Assembly: GCA_018242505.1 (NCBI GenBank)
Contig: JAFEBU010000043.1
Coordinates: 62,001 to 126,000 of the forward strand
Direction of reading: 5' to 3'
Source: Pseudomonadota bacterium
Lineage (GTDB): Bacteria; Pseudomonadota; Alphaproteobacteria; Reyranellales; Reyranellaceae
Length of the DNA stretch: 64,000 nt
Shown: positions 35,044 to 43,473 of the stretch, in pieces
Numbering within the stretch: position 1 is the stretch's first letter
How the letters are laid out: each line of letters begins with the position of its first letter
Program-made: the position numbers and the translations under genes
The notes under the pieces: model-generated
What the model was told of the DNA's origin: nothing
Seen by the model: the letters and a program-made list of their open reading frames with translations, nothing else
Database searches by the model: none

Positions 35044-35283
35044 TCAGGAAAAAGCCTTGAACGTAATGAGCGTGAAGGTGTCCTTCACGTCGCGCAGCGT
35101 CTGGATCTTGCTGGTGACGAAGTGGCCGATGTCGGTCTTCTCGTCGAGATAGCACTTCATCAGGAGATCGTACTGGCCGGAGGTCGAATAGACCTCCGAG
35201 ACCTGCTCTATGGTCACCGCTGCATCGGCGACCTCATAGGCCTTGCCGAGTTCGCACTTCACCATGACGAAGATGGTCTGCAT
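35044..35283 (-). CDS. Stand-alone AsnC/Lrp ligand-binding (RAM) domain protein
   Basis: 79 aa: MQTIFVMVKCELGKAYEVAD, then VYSTSGQYDLLMKCYLDEKTDIGHFV and a final beta strand TFTLITFKAFS. This is one complete beta-alpha-beta-beta-alpha-beta ACT-like RAM domain without a DNA-binding part. Such proteins oligomerise and bind amino acids, possibly mixing with full-length Lrp proteins. The gene is 26 nt downstream of the rhlE gene on the same strand. Confidence 0.8.
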   Translation of the reverse strand: MQTIFVMVKCELGKAYEVADAAVTIEQVSEVYSTSGQYDLLMKCYLDEKTDIGHFVTSKIQTLRDVKDTFTLITFKAFS

Positions 35284-35309
35284 CGTCCCGCTTCTCCCGC
35301 GGGCCCAGT

Positions 35310-36830
35310 TTAGCGGGCCGACCTGGCGAGGAAAGCGGGCACATGGTCGCCGAGCCCGATCGGCGCGCCGTCGTCGCGCTCGTGGCGACGCTCGGTCCGC
35401 CGCTCATGGCCGCGGTTCGTGCGATCGGCCCTCGGTTCACGATGGGAGGGTTCGCGCTGGGGAGGCTGGGACTCGCGATGTTCGCGCTCCGGCCGGCGTT
35501 CGCGATGCGGCCGCTTCGGCCGGGACTCGTGTGCGACCGGCGCAGCAGCCTGCAGTTCGACCGGCGGCTCGGCAGGTTGTTCGCTGCGCGGCTTGCGCTC
35601 CCGTGGCTCGCGGCGGGGAGAGCGGGCGCGTTCGCCGCTGCCGGCCTTGGCGCCGCGCGCCCGTCCGCGGCCGCGCCGGCGGCCGTCGGATGCTTCGAAA
35701 GCGGTCGCGTCCATGCCCGGCACATCCACGCGCGGGATGGTCGTTCCGATCAGCTTCTCGATCGCCTCGACAAGTGCTCCCTCGTCCGGCGAAGCGAGAG
35801 TGAAGGAATGCCCCGTCTTGCCGGCGCGGCCGGTACGGCCGATGCGGTGGACATAGTCCTCCGGCGAGAACGGCACGTCGAAATTGAACACATGGCTCAT
35901 GTCGTTGATGTCGAGGCCGCGCGCGGCGACGTCGGACGCCACCAGGATCTGGATCTCACCCTGCTTGAACTTGTCCAGTGTCTCCATGCGTGCGGGTTGG
36001 CTCATATCGCCATGCAGCGCACCGGCGTTGAAGCCGTGCTTCTTCAGCGAGCCTTGCAGGATCGCGACATCACGCTTGCGGTTGCAGAACACGATCGCAT
36101 TCTTGACGTCCTGCTCCCGGATCAGACGGCGCAGCGCCTCGCGCTTGTCCTCCTCGGCCACGACCGCGAGCCCTTGCACGATGTTCTTGGCCGCAGAGGC
36201 CGGCGGCGCGACGGTGACCTCGCGCGGATTGCTGAGGAAACGGTCGGCCAACCGCTTGATCTCGGGTGGCATGGTGGCCGAGAAGAACAGTGTCTGCCTG
36301 AGCGGCGGCAGAAGGCTCACGATGCGCTCGACGTCGGGGATGAACCCCATGTCGAGCATGCGATCGGCCTCATCGATCACCAGCACCTTGACGTCGTTCA
36401 GAAGCACCTTGCCGCGCTCGAAATGATCGAGCAGGCGGCCCGGCGTGGCGATCAGAACGTCGACGCCGCGCTCCAGCGCGCGCTCCTGATCCTCGAAGCT
36501 CACGCCGCCGATCAGCAGCGCCATGTTGAGCTTGTTGTACTTGCCGTAGATGTCGAAGTTTTCGGCGACCTGGGCCGCTAATTCGCGCGTCGGCTCCAGG
36601 ATCAACGATCGCGGCATGCGCGCCTTGGCGCGTCCCTGCGCCAAAATGTCGATCATGGGCAGCACGAAGGAGGCTGTCTTGCCGGTGCCCGTCTGGGCGC
36701 ATCCGAGGACGTCTCGGCCCATCAGGACGATGGGAATGGCCTTTTCCTGGATTGGCGTGGGCGTCGTGTAGCCCTTTTCGCTGACTGCCTGCAATACCGG
36801 GGAACTCAGCCCCAAACTCTCAAAACTCAT
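35310..36830 (-). CDS. rhlE: DEAD-box RNA helicase, RhlE type
   Basis: 506 aa. Q motif region GLSSPVLQAVSEKGYTTPTPIQEKAIP, motif I AQTGTGKT, PTRELA, GG, TPGR, motif II DEAD, SAT, then ARGLD and HRIGRTGRAGKTG. From about residue 385 an Arg/Glu/Pro-rich basic tail of 110 residues follows, ending HVPAFLARSAR as in many alphaproteobacterial RhlE proteins. It unwinds RNA in ribosome assembly and cold adaptation. Preceded by a promoter-like pair and a 94-nt leader that can fold into two hairpins. Confidence 0.92.
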   Translation of the reverse strand: MSFESLGLSSPVLQAVSEKGYTTPTPIQEKAIPIVLMGRDVLGCAQTGTGKTASFVLPMIDILAQGRAKARMPRSLILEPTRELAAQVAENFDIYGKYNKLNMALLIGGVSFEDQERALERGVDVLIATPGRLLDHFERGKVLLNDVKVLVIDEADRMLDMGFIPDVERIVSLLPPLRQTLFFSATMPPEIKRLADRFLSNPREVTVAPPASAAKNIVQGLAVVAEEDKREALRRLIREQDVKNAIVFCNRKRDVAILQGSLKKHGFNAGALHGDMSQPARMETLDKFKQGEIQILVASDVAARGLDINDMSHVFNFDVPFSPEDYVHRIGRTGRAGKTGHSFTLASPDEGALVEAIEKLIGTTIPRVDVPGMDATAFEASDGRRRGRGRARGAKAGSGERARSPRREPRERKPRSEQPAEPPVELQAAAPVAHESRPKRPHRERRPEREHRESQPPQREPSHREPRADRTNRGHERRTERRHERDDGAPIGLGDHVPAFLARSAR

Positions 36831-36846
36831 TTAGTTTCCGTAGGTT

Positions 36847-36913
36847 AGCCCACATCCGATGGGCTCGGGGGCGGTCTTCAATGTCCCTGAAGTGGGGGCC
36901 CGAGAATCGGGCC
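36847..36913 (-). promoter_or_regulatory. Structured 5' leader of rhlE
   Basis: On the minus strand two perfect hairpins precede the ATG: GGCCCGA/TCGGGCC with a 3-nt loop (36897-36913) and AGCCCA/TGGGCT with a 7-nt loop (36847-36865), the latter ending 16 nt before the start codon. RNA helicase mRNAs often carry such leaders for cold-shock or autogenous control. Confidence 0.5.
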
Positions 36914-36930
36914 GGACCGCTGGCAGCCCT

Positions 36931-36959
36931 CATATGAGCCCTGCCCCGACCGAAGTCAA
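36931..36959 (-). promoter_or_regulatory. Predicted sigma-70-type promoter for rhlE
   Basis: Minus-strand TTGACT (36954-36959) as -35 and CATATG (36931-36936) as a weak -10, spacing 17 bases. Transcription would start near 36924, giving a leader of about 94 nt. Confidence 0.45.
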
Positions 36960-37004
36960 TGCAGGCGCCCTGCGCGGCAGCCTTGCAAGCCGAACACCAC
37001 CGGC

Positions 37005-37301
37005 TCATGCCTTGAGCTCGATCTCCACGAACACGAACTCGAAGTCGTTGGGATTGATGACGTCGTGCTCGACGCCGATCTGGCGGGCATACGACACGCC
37101 GGCTCTGAGCGGCGCCGGCACCGTGGCCTTGCCGTCGAAGATGTGCAGTTCGCCGGTTGTGACCGGCACAACGACATAATCATGCATATGCTTGTGCCAA
37201 CCGGTGTGCGCGCCGGGCGGGAAGCGCCATTCGGTGACGATCACGCGGTCGTTCTCGATCTGCACGGTGGGTTTGGCGAACGGACGGTCTTTGTCGGTCA
37301 T
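37005..37301 (-). CDS. Cupin-domain protein
   Basis: 98 aa single-domain cupin. Motif 1 reads PPGAHTGWHKHMHDYVVVPVTTGEL with three metal-type histidines; motif 2 is degenerate (GVEHDVINPND). Small cupins of this type bind a metal and a sugar or aromatic ligand; a precise role is not evident. Divergent from the methyltransferase gene, 91 bases away. Confidence 0.8.
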   Translation of the reverse strand: MTDKDRPFAKPTVQIENDRVIVTEWRFPPGAHTGWHKHMHDYVVVPVTTGELHIFDGKATVPAPLRAGVSYARQIGVEHDVINPNDFEFVFVEIELKA

Positions 37302-37392
37302 GCGCCGAAGCTAGCGCGCAGCGACCGCTTTGTCCTGCATTGCGTGCCTGCATGGCATGATAGACTCCCCGCTCCTGAATGCGAGGTTTGTC

Positions 37393-38073
37393 ATGGCCCG
37401 CGACACGATCCCGATCTGGCACCGCAACCAGGCCGACGAGGACGCTATGGGCGCGACCCATGCGCCAATCTGGCGGCGCATGATCGACGTCGGCGCGCCC
37501 TCCGATCTTCGTCAGTCGACTGTCCTCGACTACGGATGCAACCAGGGCGGCTTCCTGCGCCTGCTCTACGATCGCCACCCCTTCAAGTCGGCGGTCGGCA
37601 TCGATATCGCCCGCGAATCGGTGGCGCGCGCCGAGCTGCTGAAGGGTCATCGGCCGATCAGTTACAAGGTGAGCGACCAGGCGGCCGCCCTCCGGCAGAC
37701 CTTCGACCTCGCCTTCAGCCATGAGGTGATCTACCTGCTGCCCGATCCCGCTGCCCATGCGCTCGACATCAAGGCTGCCCTGCGGCCGGGTGGAGCCTAT
37801 ATCGCAGCTATGGGCTGCCACACCGATTCGGCCCTGTGGCCGCGCTGGCGTGCCCTGATCGCCGAAAGTTCTTCGATCCCGATCTACGACCATTCGCTCG
37901 AGGACGTGTCGAAGGCCTTTTCCGGGACAGGCTTCAGCGTTTCCGTGCGCCCGCTCGCGCTCGACGCCTTCATGCCCTTCACCACCGGCAGCGCCTACTT
38001 TCCCAAGATAATGGACCAGTTGCGCTACTATTCGAACGACAAGGTGCTGTTCCGCTTCGTGCGGACACCTTGA
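37393..38073 (+). CDS. Class I SAM-dependent methyltransferase
   Basis: 226 aa. SAM motif I VLDYGCNQGGFLRLL (about residues 43-57), the acidic VGIDIA after beta-2, and motif DLAFSHEVIYLLPD. Substrate not recognisable. ATG at 37393 follows GCGAGG at 7 nt; the longer frame has no RBS. Convergent with the outer membrane protein gene. Confidence 0.8.
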   Translation: MARDTIPIWHRNQADEDAMGATHAPIWRRMIDVGAPSDLRQSTVLDYGCNQGGFLRLLYDRHPFKSAVGIDIARESVARAELLKGHRPISYKVSDQAAALRQTFDLAFSHEVIYLLPDPAAHALDIKAALRPGGAYIAAMGCHTDSALWPRWRALIAESSSIPIYDHSLEDVSKAFSGTGFSVSVRPLALDAFMPFTTGSAYFPKIMDQLRYYSNDKVLFRFVRTP

Positions 38074-38097
38074 TGCGACGACAGGGTTTGCCCGTCG

Positions 38098-39834
38098 CTA
38101 TTGCCGTTGCTTCGGTGTCTTGAACCTGTATGCCAGCTGCAGGAACACGCCATAGCGGTCGGTGTTCAGGGTGAAAAAGCTGTTGCCGCCGTCCGAGAGA
38201 TAGGCATTGTTGGTCCACATCGACCAATAGCGGCCGCCGACACCAATGCTGAAGGCGTCGGTGGCCTGGTAGGAAAAGATGAGTTCGCCTTGGACGCCGT
38301 TGCCCGTCCCCTTTGCAGGGAAACTCAAGGGCGTCTCGCGCACCCGGTGGATATCGAGCGCATCGACATAGACGTAGGGCAAGTAGGCAAGATCGACATC
38401 GATCCTGAATCGATCCCACAGGCGCGCCTGGGTGGAGACGCCAAGGCGCAGCGAGTGCCAGGTATCGATCTCGGAGATGGCGTTGACGCTGTCGGGAATA
38501 GTCGGGACGCAAACTCCCGATGTGGGATACACGAGTTGTGTGCATCCCTGGGTGTTCATCACCGTCTGATAGCGATTGTAACCGATGAAGAAGCCGACCT
38601 TGTGGTCCGGACCGCGCAGAACGTTGTAGCCGACATCCGCCGTCAGATAGGTGAAGGAACCGTTGATCCCGGACTGCGTGATCTCGTAACCGGTCGGGGC
38701 GGACGATAGTTTCTTCGCCAATCCCCAGTCCTCGTCATACATCGTACCGGCCGTGATGCCGCCGCCACCGACGAAGCCCTTGAAGAAGACATCGAACGGC
38801 GAGTCGAGCCGTCCGAAGACCTCGCCCGAATGTCCCTCCATGCCGTTGTAGGGCAACCGCGATACCAGCGAATCCCGAGATCCGTTCGCGCTCTGGAAAT
38901 TGCCCGAGCTATACCAGTAGCGTATTCCGGTCTCGAACTCCCAACCCGGAATCCATGACGCCGTCGCAGAGGTGTCGGCGTCGGCTGAAGCGGCGGATGT
39001 CCCGGAACCGACACCCCAGCGATAGTTCAACCCGATGCGCGCGAAATGTAGGTCCTGCGTGACGCCAGCTACGCCATCTGCCGGTATGGTCGTCACGTGG
39101 CCACCCTTTTCGGTCGGCGTGACACTGATGGTCTGTGGCTTTGCAATGTCGACGTTGCCGAAGCGGAAGTAGTCGTACTCCACGCTCAATGACCAGCGGC
39201 GTGTCATGGCGTATTCGACACCTGCTCCGACCGTCCATCCCCACGCACCGGAGAACTGGCTGATCGGATCGCCCGCCTCGTTGCGATCTCCGGAGAGCTC
39301 GAAGTCGTCCAGGCTGGTGTTGTTGGGATTGACGGACAGCTGGTTTCGCATCCAGGCAACGCCGGCCTTGCCATAAAGCAGAGTACGGCCGCGGGGCTCT
39401 GTAAGATAACCCAGGCGGCCGGTGAGGCTCGCCAGCAACTGCGGAGATGCCTTGCAGTCCGAGCCGACGATGACTGGCGAAGGCTGCAGGCAGGTATTGT
39501 GTCCCTGCGATGTGAGGTAGCTCGCGCTGCCTTCAAGGCCGACGAGCCATTGCGGCCCGACCAGCCAGTTGTAACCGGCCTGAAGACCGATCGAGAGACC
39601 CGGCGTCGTGACGCTGCCGCCAAAGAGTCCAGAGTCATCCGGATCGGAAAAGCTGGCCGTTCCTGTGAAGGCACCGGCATGTCCGCCAAGATAAAATCCT
39701 TGCCAGCCGTCTCCGGGGGCGGCCTGCGGCACGGGCGTTCCTGCCCTCGCAGGCGGGTCGTCAGCGGCAATCGCAGGAAGACCGGCGAGGCACGCCAGGA
39801 ACGCGACAACCACCACCGAACTATTGCGCCACAC
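38098..39834 (-). CDS. Outer-membrane protein with two successive beta-barrel domains
   Basis: 578 aa from a GTG at 39834 that has GGGGAGG 7 nt upstream and opens directly on a good signal peptide (NSSVVVVAFLACLAGLPAIA before ADDPP); an in-frame ATG at 39858 is the alternative. Residues about 45-275 form an Omp25/31-like barrel: GWQGFYLGGHAGAFTG, NWLVGPQWLVGLEGS, TGRLGYL, YGKAGVAW, GAGVEYAMTRRWSLSVEYDYFRFG, HFARIGLNYRWG. After a Ser/Ala/Asp linker (about 276-292) a second set of amphipathic strands runs to the C-terminal phenylalanine region GVFLQLAYRFKTPKQRQ. Each half is of the size of a complete barrel, so this looks like a fusion. It follows the fused oxidoreductase gene by 38 nt. Confidence 0.8.
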   Translation of the reverse strand: MWRNSSVVVVAFLACLAGLPAIAADDPPARAGTPVPQAAPGDGWQGFYLGGHAGAFTGTASFSDPDDSGLFGGSVTTPGLSIGLQAGYNWLVGPQWLVGLEGSASYLTSQGHNTCLQPSPVIVGSDCKASPQLLASLTGRLGYLTEPRGRTLLYGKAGVAWMRNQLSVNPNNTSLDDFELSGDRNEAGDPISQFSGAWGWTVGAGVEYAMTRRWSLSVEYDYFRFGNVDIAKPQTISVTPTEKGGHVTTIPADGVAGVTQDLHFARIGLNYRWGVGSGTSAASADADTSATASWIPGWEFETGIRYWYSSGNFQSANGSRDSLVSRLPYNGMEGHSGEVFGRLDSPFDVFFKGFVGGGGITAGTMYDEDWGLAKKLSSAPTGYEITQSGINGSFTYLTADVGYNVLRGPDHKVGFFIGYNRYQTVMNTQGCTQLVYPTSGVCVPTIPDSVNAISEIDTWHSLRLGVSTQARLWDRFRIDVDLAYLPYVYVDALDIHRVRETPLSFPAKGTGNGVQGELIFSYQATDAFSIGVGGRYWSMWTNNAYLSDGGNSFFTLNTDRYGVFLQLAYRFKTPKQRQ

Positions 39835-39872
39835 TACTCGACCTCCCCGAACTCTCATTGGGGATGATCTTA

Positions 39873-42800
39873 TCAACCAACGCGGAATTTGCGCAACGAT
39901 CGATCGATCCAAAGTGCAGCCAGCTTTTCCTGCACGCTGTTCTGACGCAGCCGCTGGCGCAGGCAGGCGAAGTCGACGCGGTCGAGTTCCTGGTCCTGGT
40001 TGAAGCAGGAAAAGACCACCGTCTCCTTGCCCGTTATCGGATCCTTGTGGAGCTGCAGGCACTGGGCGCAGATCTCCTTCATCATGCATTGCATGGGAGA
40101 GTTGATCGACGCCAGGGCGCGATGCTCCGGCTTGAGATAAGGCTTCAGCACCGAATGCCGAGCGAGCCGCACCGCGTTCATCATGCCGTCGGAGCCGATG
40201 GCGATGATGCGGTCGGCGTCATTGAACGGGATCGGCTGGTCGCCGAGCTCGCCGGCCGCGTACTTGCGCATGGTCTCGACGATATTGTCGACGGTGGATT
40301 TGTCCTGCGGGCGTGACGGGGTGAAGCCCGGCTCCTCATCGCAGCACCAGACCACGATGTCGGCCGCAGCCTCGATCTCCTTGACCTTGTAGCGGTCGAT
40401 CACGCGCTTGTAGCCCGCGAAGTAGAGCACCTTGCTGCCGGCCCGGCGGAAGGCCTGGCCGATCGAGAACAGCACCGCGTTGCCGAGGCCGCCACCCGCC
40501 AGCACGACGGTTTCGTCCGGTTCGATCTCGGTCGGCGTGCCCGTCGGACCCATGACGATCACCGGCTCGCCCGGCTCCAGGAGCGCGCAGAGATCGGAGG
40601 AGCCGCCCATCTCGAGCGCGATCAGGGACAGGAGGCCCTTGTCCTTGTCGACCCAGGCGCCCGTGAGCGCGAGACCCTCCATGATGAGCAGCGTGCCTTC
40701 GACCTTCTTCGAGCGCGCCTCGTAGTTCTGCAGGCGGTAGAATTGCCCAGGCTCGAAGTTCCTAGCCGCCGCGGGGGCCTCGACCACCACTTCGACGATG
40801 GTGGGCGTCAGGCGATCTACCCGCACGACCCTCGCCCGCCATTGCCGGTTGGCCTCGGCCAGGATGTCGGCCGGCGAGCGCCTGGGTGCCGGCAGGCGCG
40901 CCATGGTGCGTGTCAGGATCGGGTAACCCTGTTTGGCGCCGCCCATCGCCTTCACCACATTGCCGGCGAATGACGGATGCAGGTCGCCGAAGAACGACAT
41001 GAAGCGGCCATCGCCATGGCGATACATCAGCACGTACACATCGTCCGGCTTGGCCACCCGCTCGGGCGTGGCCGGCTCACCCTTCTCGTCCAGGGCCCGG
41101 AAATACTTGCCGTCGATGAAAGCGTGCTTGGCATCCTCGCGCGCCAGCACCGTGTTGGGCTGCGTGCCGGCGGCCACGAGGATGGTGTGCGCCGGCAAGG
41201 TTGCCGTTACTTTCTCGCCGCCCTGCTGACCCTCCAGCCTGATCGCCTTGGCATGCCCGTTGGCATCGACCTCGACCGCCACCGGCGAGAGGCCCTCGGC
41301 GAAGCGGATGTCCTCCTCCAGCGCCTTCAGCACTTCCTCGTGGTTCAGCGTATAGGACGGCGAATCGATCAGGCGGCGGCGATAGGCGATGGTGACGCCG
41401 CCCCAGCCGTTCACCAGCCTGGCGATTTCCGGCGCACGGCCCTCCTTGCCCGCGATCTCGCGCTCGGTCCGGATCGCCCTGGCGTGGGCGATAAACTCGT
41501 CGGCGATCTCCCGTTCTTCGTCGCTCCAGTTTTTGCGCACCGTCGCCTCGCCGCGCTCGGCAACCAGAGTCTCATGGCGCGCCAGGAACTTCTCGACCTG
41601 CAGCGGATAGTAGGCGAGAGACTCGGTCGCGGTGTCGATTGCAGTCAGGCCGCCGCCGATCACCACCACCGGCAGGCGCACCTGCAGGTTGGCGATCGAT
41701 TCCTTCTTCGCCGCGCCTGTGAGCTGCAGCGCCATCAGGAAGTCCGACGCCGCGCGCACGCCGCGCGCGAGGCCGTTCGGCATGTCGAGCACGGTAGGCT
41801 TGCCGGCGCCGGCGCAGAGCGCAATGTGGTCGAAGCCCATGGCGAAGGCGCCTTCGACGGTCACCGTGCCGCCAAAGCGTACGCCGCCGAACATCGAGAA
41901 CTGGCGCCGACGCTCCAGCAGGAGTCTCACCAGCTTCAGGTAATTCTTGTCCCAGCGCACGGTGATACCGTATTCGGCCACTCCGCCGAAGCCGGCCATG
42001 GCGCGCTCGCCAAGGTCTTCGCGCAGATCGGCGATATCCCTGACTGCGCTGAACGGCACGCGCGCTCCGCTCGGCTCGACACCGGACTGCCCGGCCGGCA
42101 GCGGCTCGATCTTGAGGCCATCGATCGCCACCACGGTGTGGCCGTCGTTCATCAGGTGGTGGGCGAGATTGAAGCCCGCCGGTCCCAGCCCGACGACCAG
42201 CACGCTGCGCCCCGTGGGAGGCCGCGGAATCGGCCGGCGAAGATTGAGCGGATTCCAGCGCGTCAGCAGCGAATAGACCTCGAAACCCCATGGCAGACCA
42301 AGCACATCCTTCAACGTGCGGATCTCGATCTGCGGGATGTCGACCGGATCCTGCTTCTGATAGATGCAGGCCTTCATGCAGTCGTTGCAAATGCGATGCC
42401 CAGTCGCCGCGACCAGCGGATTGTCGACCATCGCAATCGCCAGCGCGCCGACAGAGAAGCCTTCACTCTTGAGAAGGTTCATCTCCGAGATCTTTTCCTC
42501 GAGCGGGCAGCCGGCAAGCGTGACGCCGAACGGCGACTTCTGGAACTTGGTCGTCTTGCGGTCTTTCAGGCCCTTGGAGCAGCTGTCCTTGCCCTGGTTG
42601 TGGCACCAGATGCAGTAGTTGGCCTGATCGAGCACGCGGACGAGATCGTAGCCCGCATCGGTGAGCGCGAAGCCCTCACGATGGCGCAACAACGACTGCG
42701 GCAACTTCATGCGCGTGATGCCGTCCACCACCTCGGTCTCGATCGGCACCAGATGCTCGAAGTCGAGCTTGTGGGGGACCTTGAACAAAGGTCCGTCGCG

Positions 42801-43373
42801 ATGGCGCCGCTTGCCGTCGGGAGTGTAGAGCGCCCAGGCGGCATAGCGTGCCAGCGCCTCTATCTCCGGTGTCGGCGTCTCGACCTTGAACTCCGCGCCG
42901 ATCAGCTCGCGCACGGCAAGCGCGAAGGCAAGCTCCCAGGCCTCAAGCCCGTCCTCCAGCCTGGCCGGCACCTTGATCTTCTCGGTCACCTCGGCGCCGT
43001 CCAATGCCGCGGCAACGTCCGGCTTGATCGCACGGGTCACGTAGCGCTGCACGAACAGCCGCTTGCAATCGTAGAGCGGCGCCAGCGCGACATGGCGCGC
43101 GCGCAGGGCCGAAGCCTCATCGGAGATGCCGAACAACGCACCGACGAAATCCTCGAGCGGCCGGGCGAGATCGATCAGGAGGTTCGATTCCTCCTTTGCC
43201 GGCAAGGAGTCGGGCGTGGTGCGTGCCGCCATCAGGCGGGCATGCGCCGCGACGTCGGTATCCTTCAGCCAGGCGATGAACGCCGCATCGAGCCGAGCGA
43301 GGCCGTCGCGCTCGTGGAGGTCTTCGAAACTCAGCCCATGAGCGAGCGAGGGACCGAGCGGAGGCGCCGTCAT
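39873..43373 (-). CDS. Fused GltD-like / PyrK-like FAD oxidoreductase (Nfn-like architecture)
   Basis: 1166 aa in one frame. Residues 1-250 have no recognised domain. Cysteines at 254, 257, 265 (CIWC...C), 289 (GCP) and 329, 332, 336 (ICNDCMKAC) fit two [4Fe-4S] clusters as in the N-domain of GltD/NfnB proteins. A GltD-type flavin core follows: VLVVGLGPAGFNLAHHL (391-407) for FAD and VVVIGGGLTAID (569-580) for NAD(P). The last 310 residues are a ferredoxin-reductase module (FEPGQFYRLQNYE; VVLAGGGLGNAVLFSI) ending in a PyrK-like iron-sulfur motif MQCMMKEICAQC plus a later FSC. In anaerobes the equivalent parts form the two-subunit NADH-ferredoxin:NADP bifurcating enzyme; whether this fused form bifurcates is unknown. 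Divergent from ctaA. Confidence 0.8.
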   Translation of the reverse strand: MTAPPLGPSLAHGLSFEDLHERDGLARLDAAFIAWLKDTDVAAHARLMAARTTPDSLPAKEESNLLIDLARPLEDFVGALFGISDEASALRARHVALAPLYDCKRLFVQRYVTRAIKPDVAAALDGAEVTEKIKVPARLEDGLEAWELAFALAVRELIGAEFKVETPTPEIEALARYAAWALYTPDGKRRHRDGPLFKVPHKLDFEHLVPIETEVVDGITRMKLPQSLLRHREGFALTDAGYDLVRVLDQANYCIWCHNQGKDSCSKGLKDRKTTKFQKSPFGVTLAGCPLEEKISEMNLLKSEGFSVGALAIAMVDNPLVAATGHRICNDCMKACIYQKQDPVDIPQIEIRTLKDVLGLPWGFEVYSLLTRWNPLNLRRPIPRPPTGRSVLVVGLGPAGFNLAHHLMNDGHTVVAIDGLKIEPLPAGQSGVEPSGARVPFSAVRDIADLREDLGERAMAGFGGVAEYGITVRWDKNYLKLVRLLLERRRQFSMFGGVRFGGTVTVEGAFAMGFDHIALCAGAGKPTVLDMPNGLARGVRAASDFLMALQLTGAAKKESIANLQVRLPVVVIGGGLTAIDTATESLAYYPLQVEKFLARHETLVAERGEATVRKNWSDEEREIADEFIAHARAIRTEREIAGKEGRAPEIARLVNGWGGVTIAYRRRLIDSPSYTLNHEEVLKALEEDIRFAEGLSPVAVEVDANGHAKAIRLEGQQGGEKVTATLPAHTILVAAGTQPNTVLAREDAKHAFIDGKYFRALDEKGEPATPERVAKPDDVYVLMYRHGDGRFMSFFGDLHPSFAGNVVKAMGGAKQGYPILTRTMARLPAPRRSPADILAEANRQWRARVVRVDRLTPTIVEVVVEAPAAARNFEPGQFYRLQNYEARSKKVEGTLLIMEGLALTGAWVDKDKGLLSLIALEMGGSSDLCALLEPGEPVIVMGPTGTPTEIEPDETVVLAGGGLGNAVLFSIGQAFRRAGSKVLYFAGYKRVIDRYKVKEIEAAADIVVWCCDEEPGFTPSRPQDKSTVDNIVETMRKYAAGELGDQPIPFNDADRIIAIGSDGMMNAVRLARHSVLKPYLKPEHRALASINSPMQCMMKEICAQCLQLHKDPITGKETVVFSCFNQDQELDRVDFACLRQRLRQNSVQEKLAALWIDRSLRKFRVG

Positions 43374-43473
43374 TGTCGCAATATCCGGATGACTGGAGGG
43401 GTGATTTGTTTGTGCACGAACCGATTAACCAAGGAGTCGGAGAAGCGCAAGGTGGCGATGATTCGCGACATTA

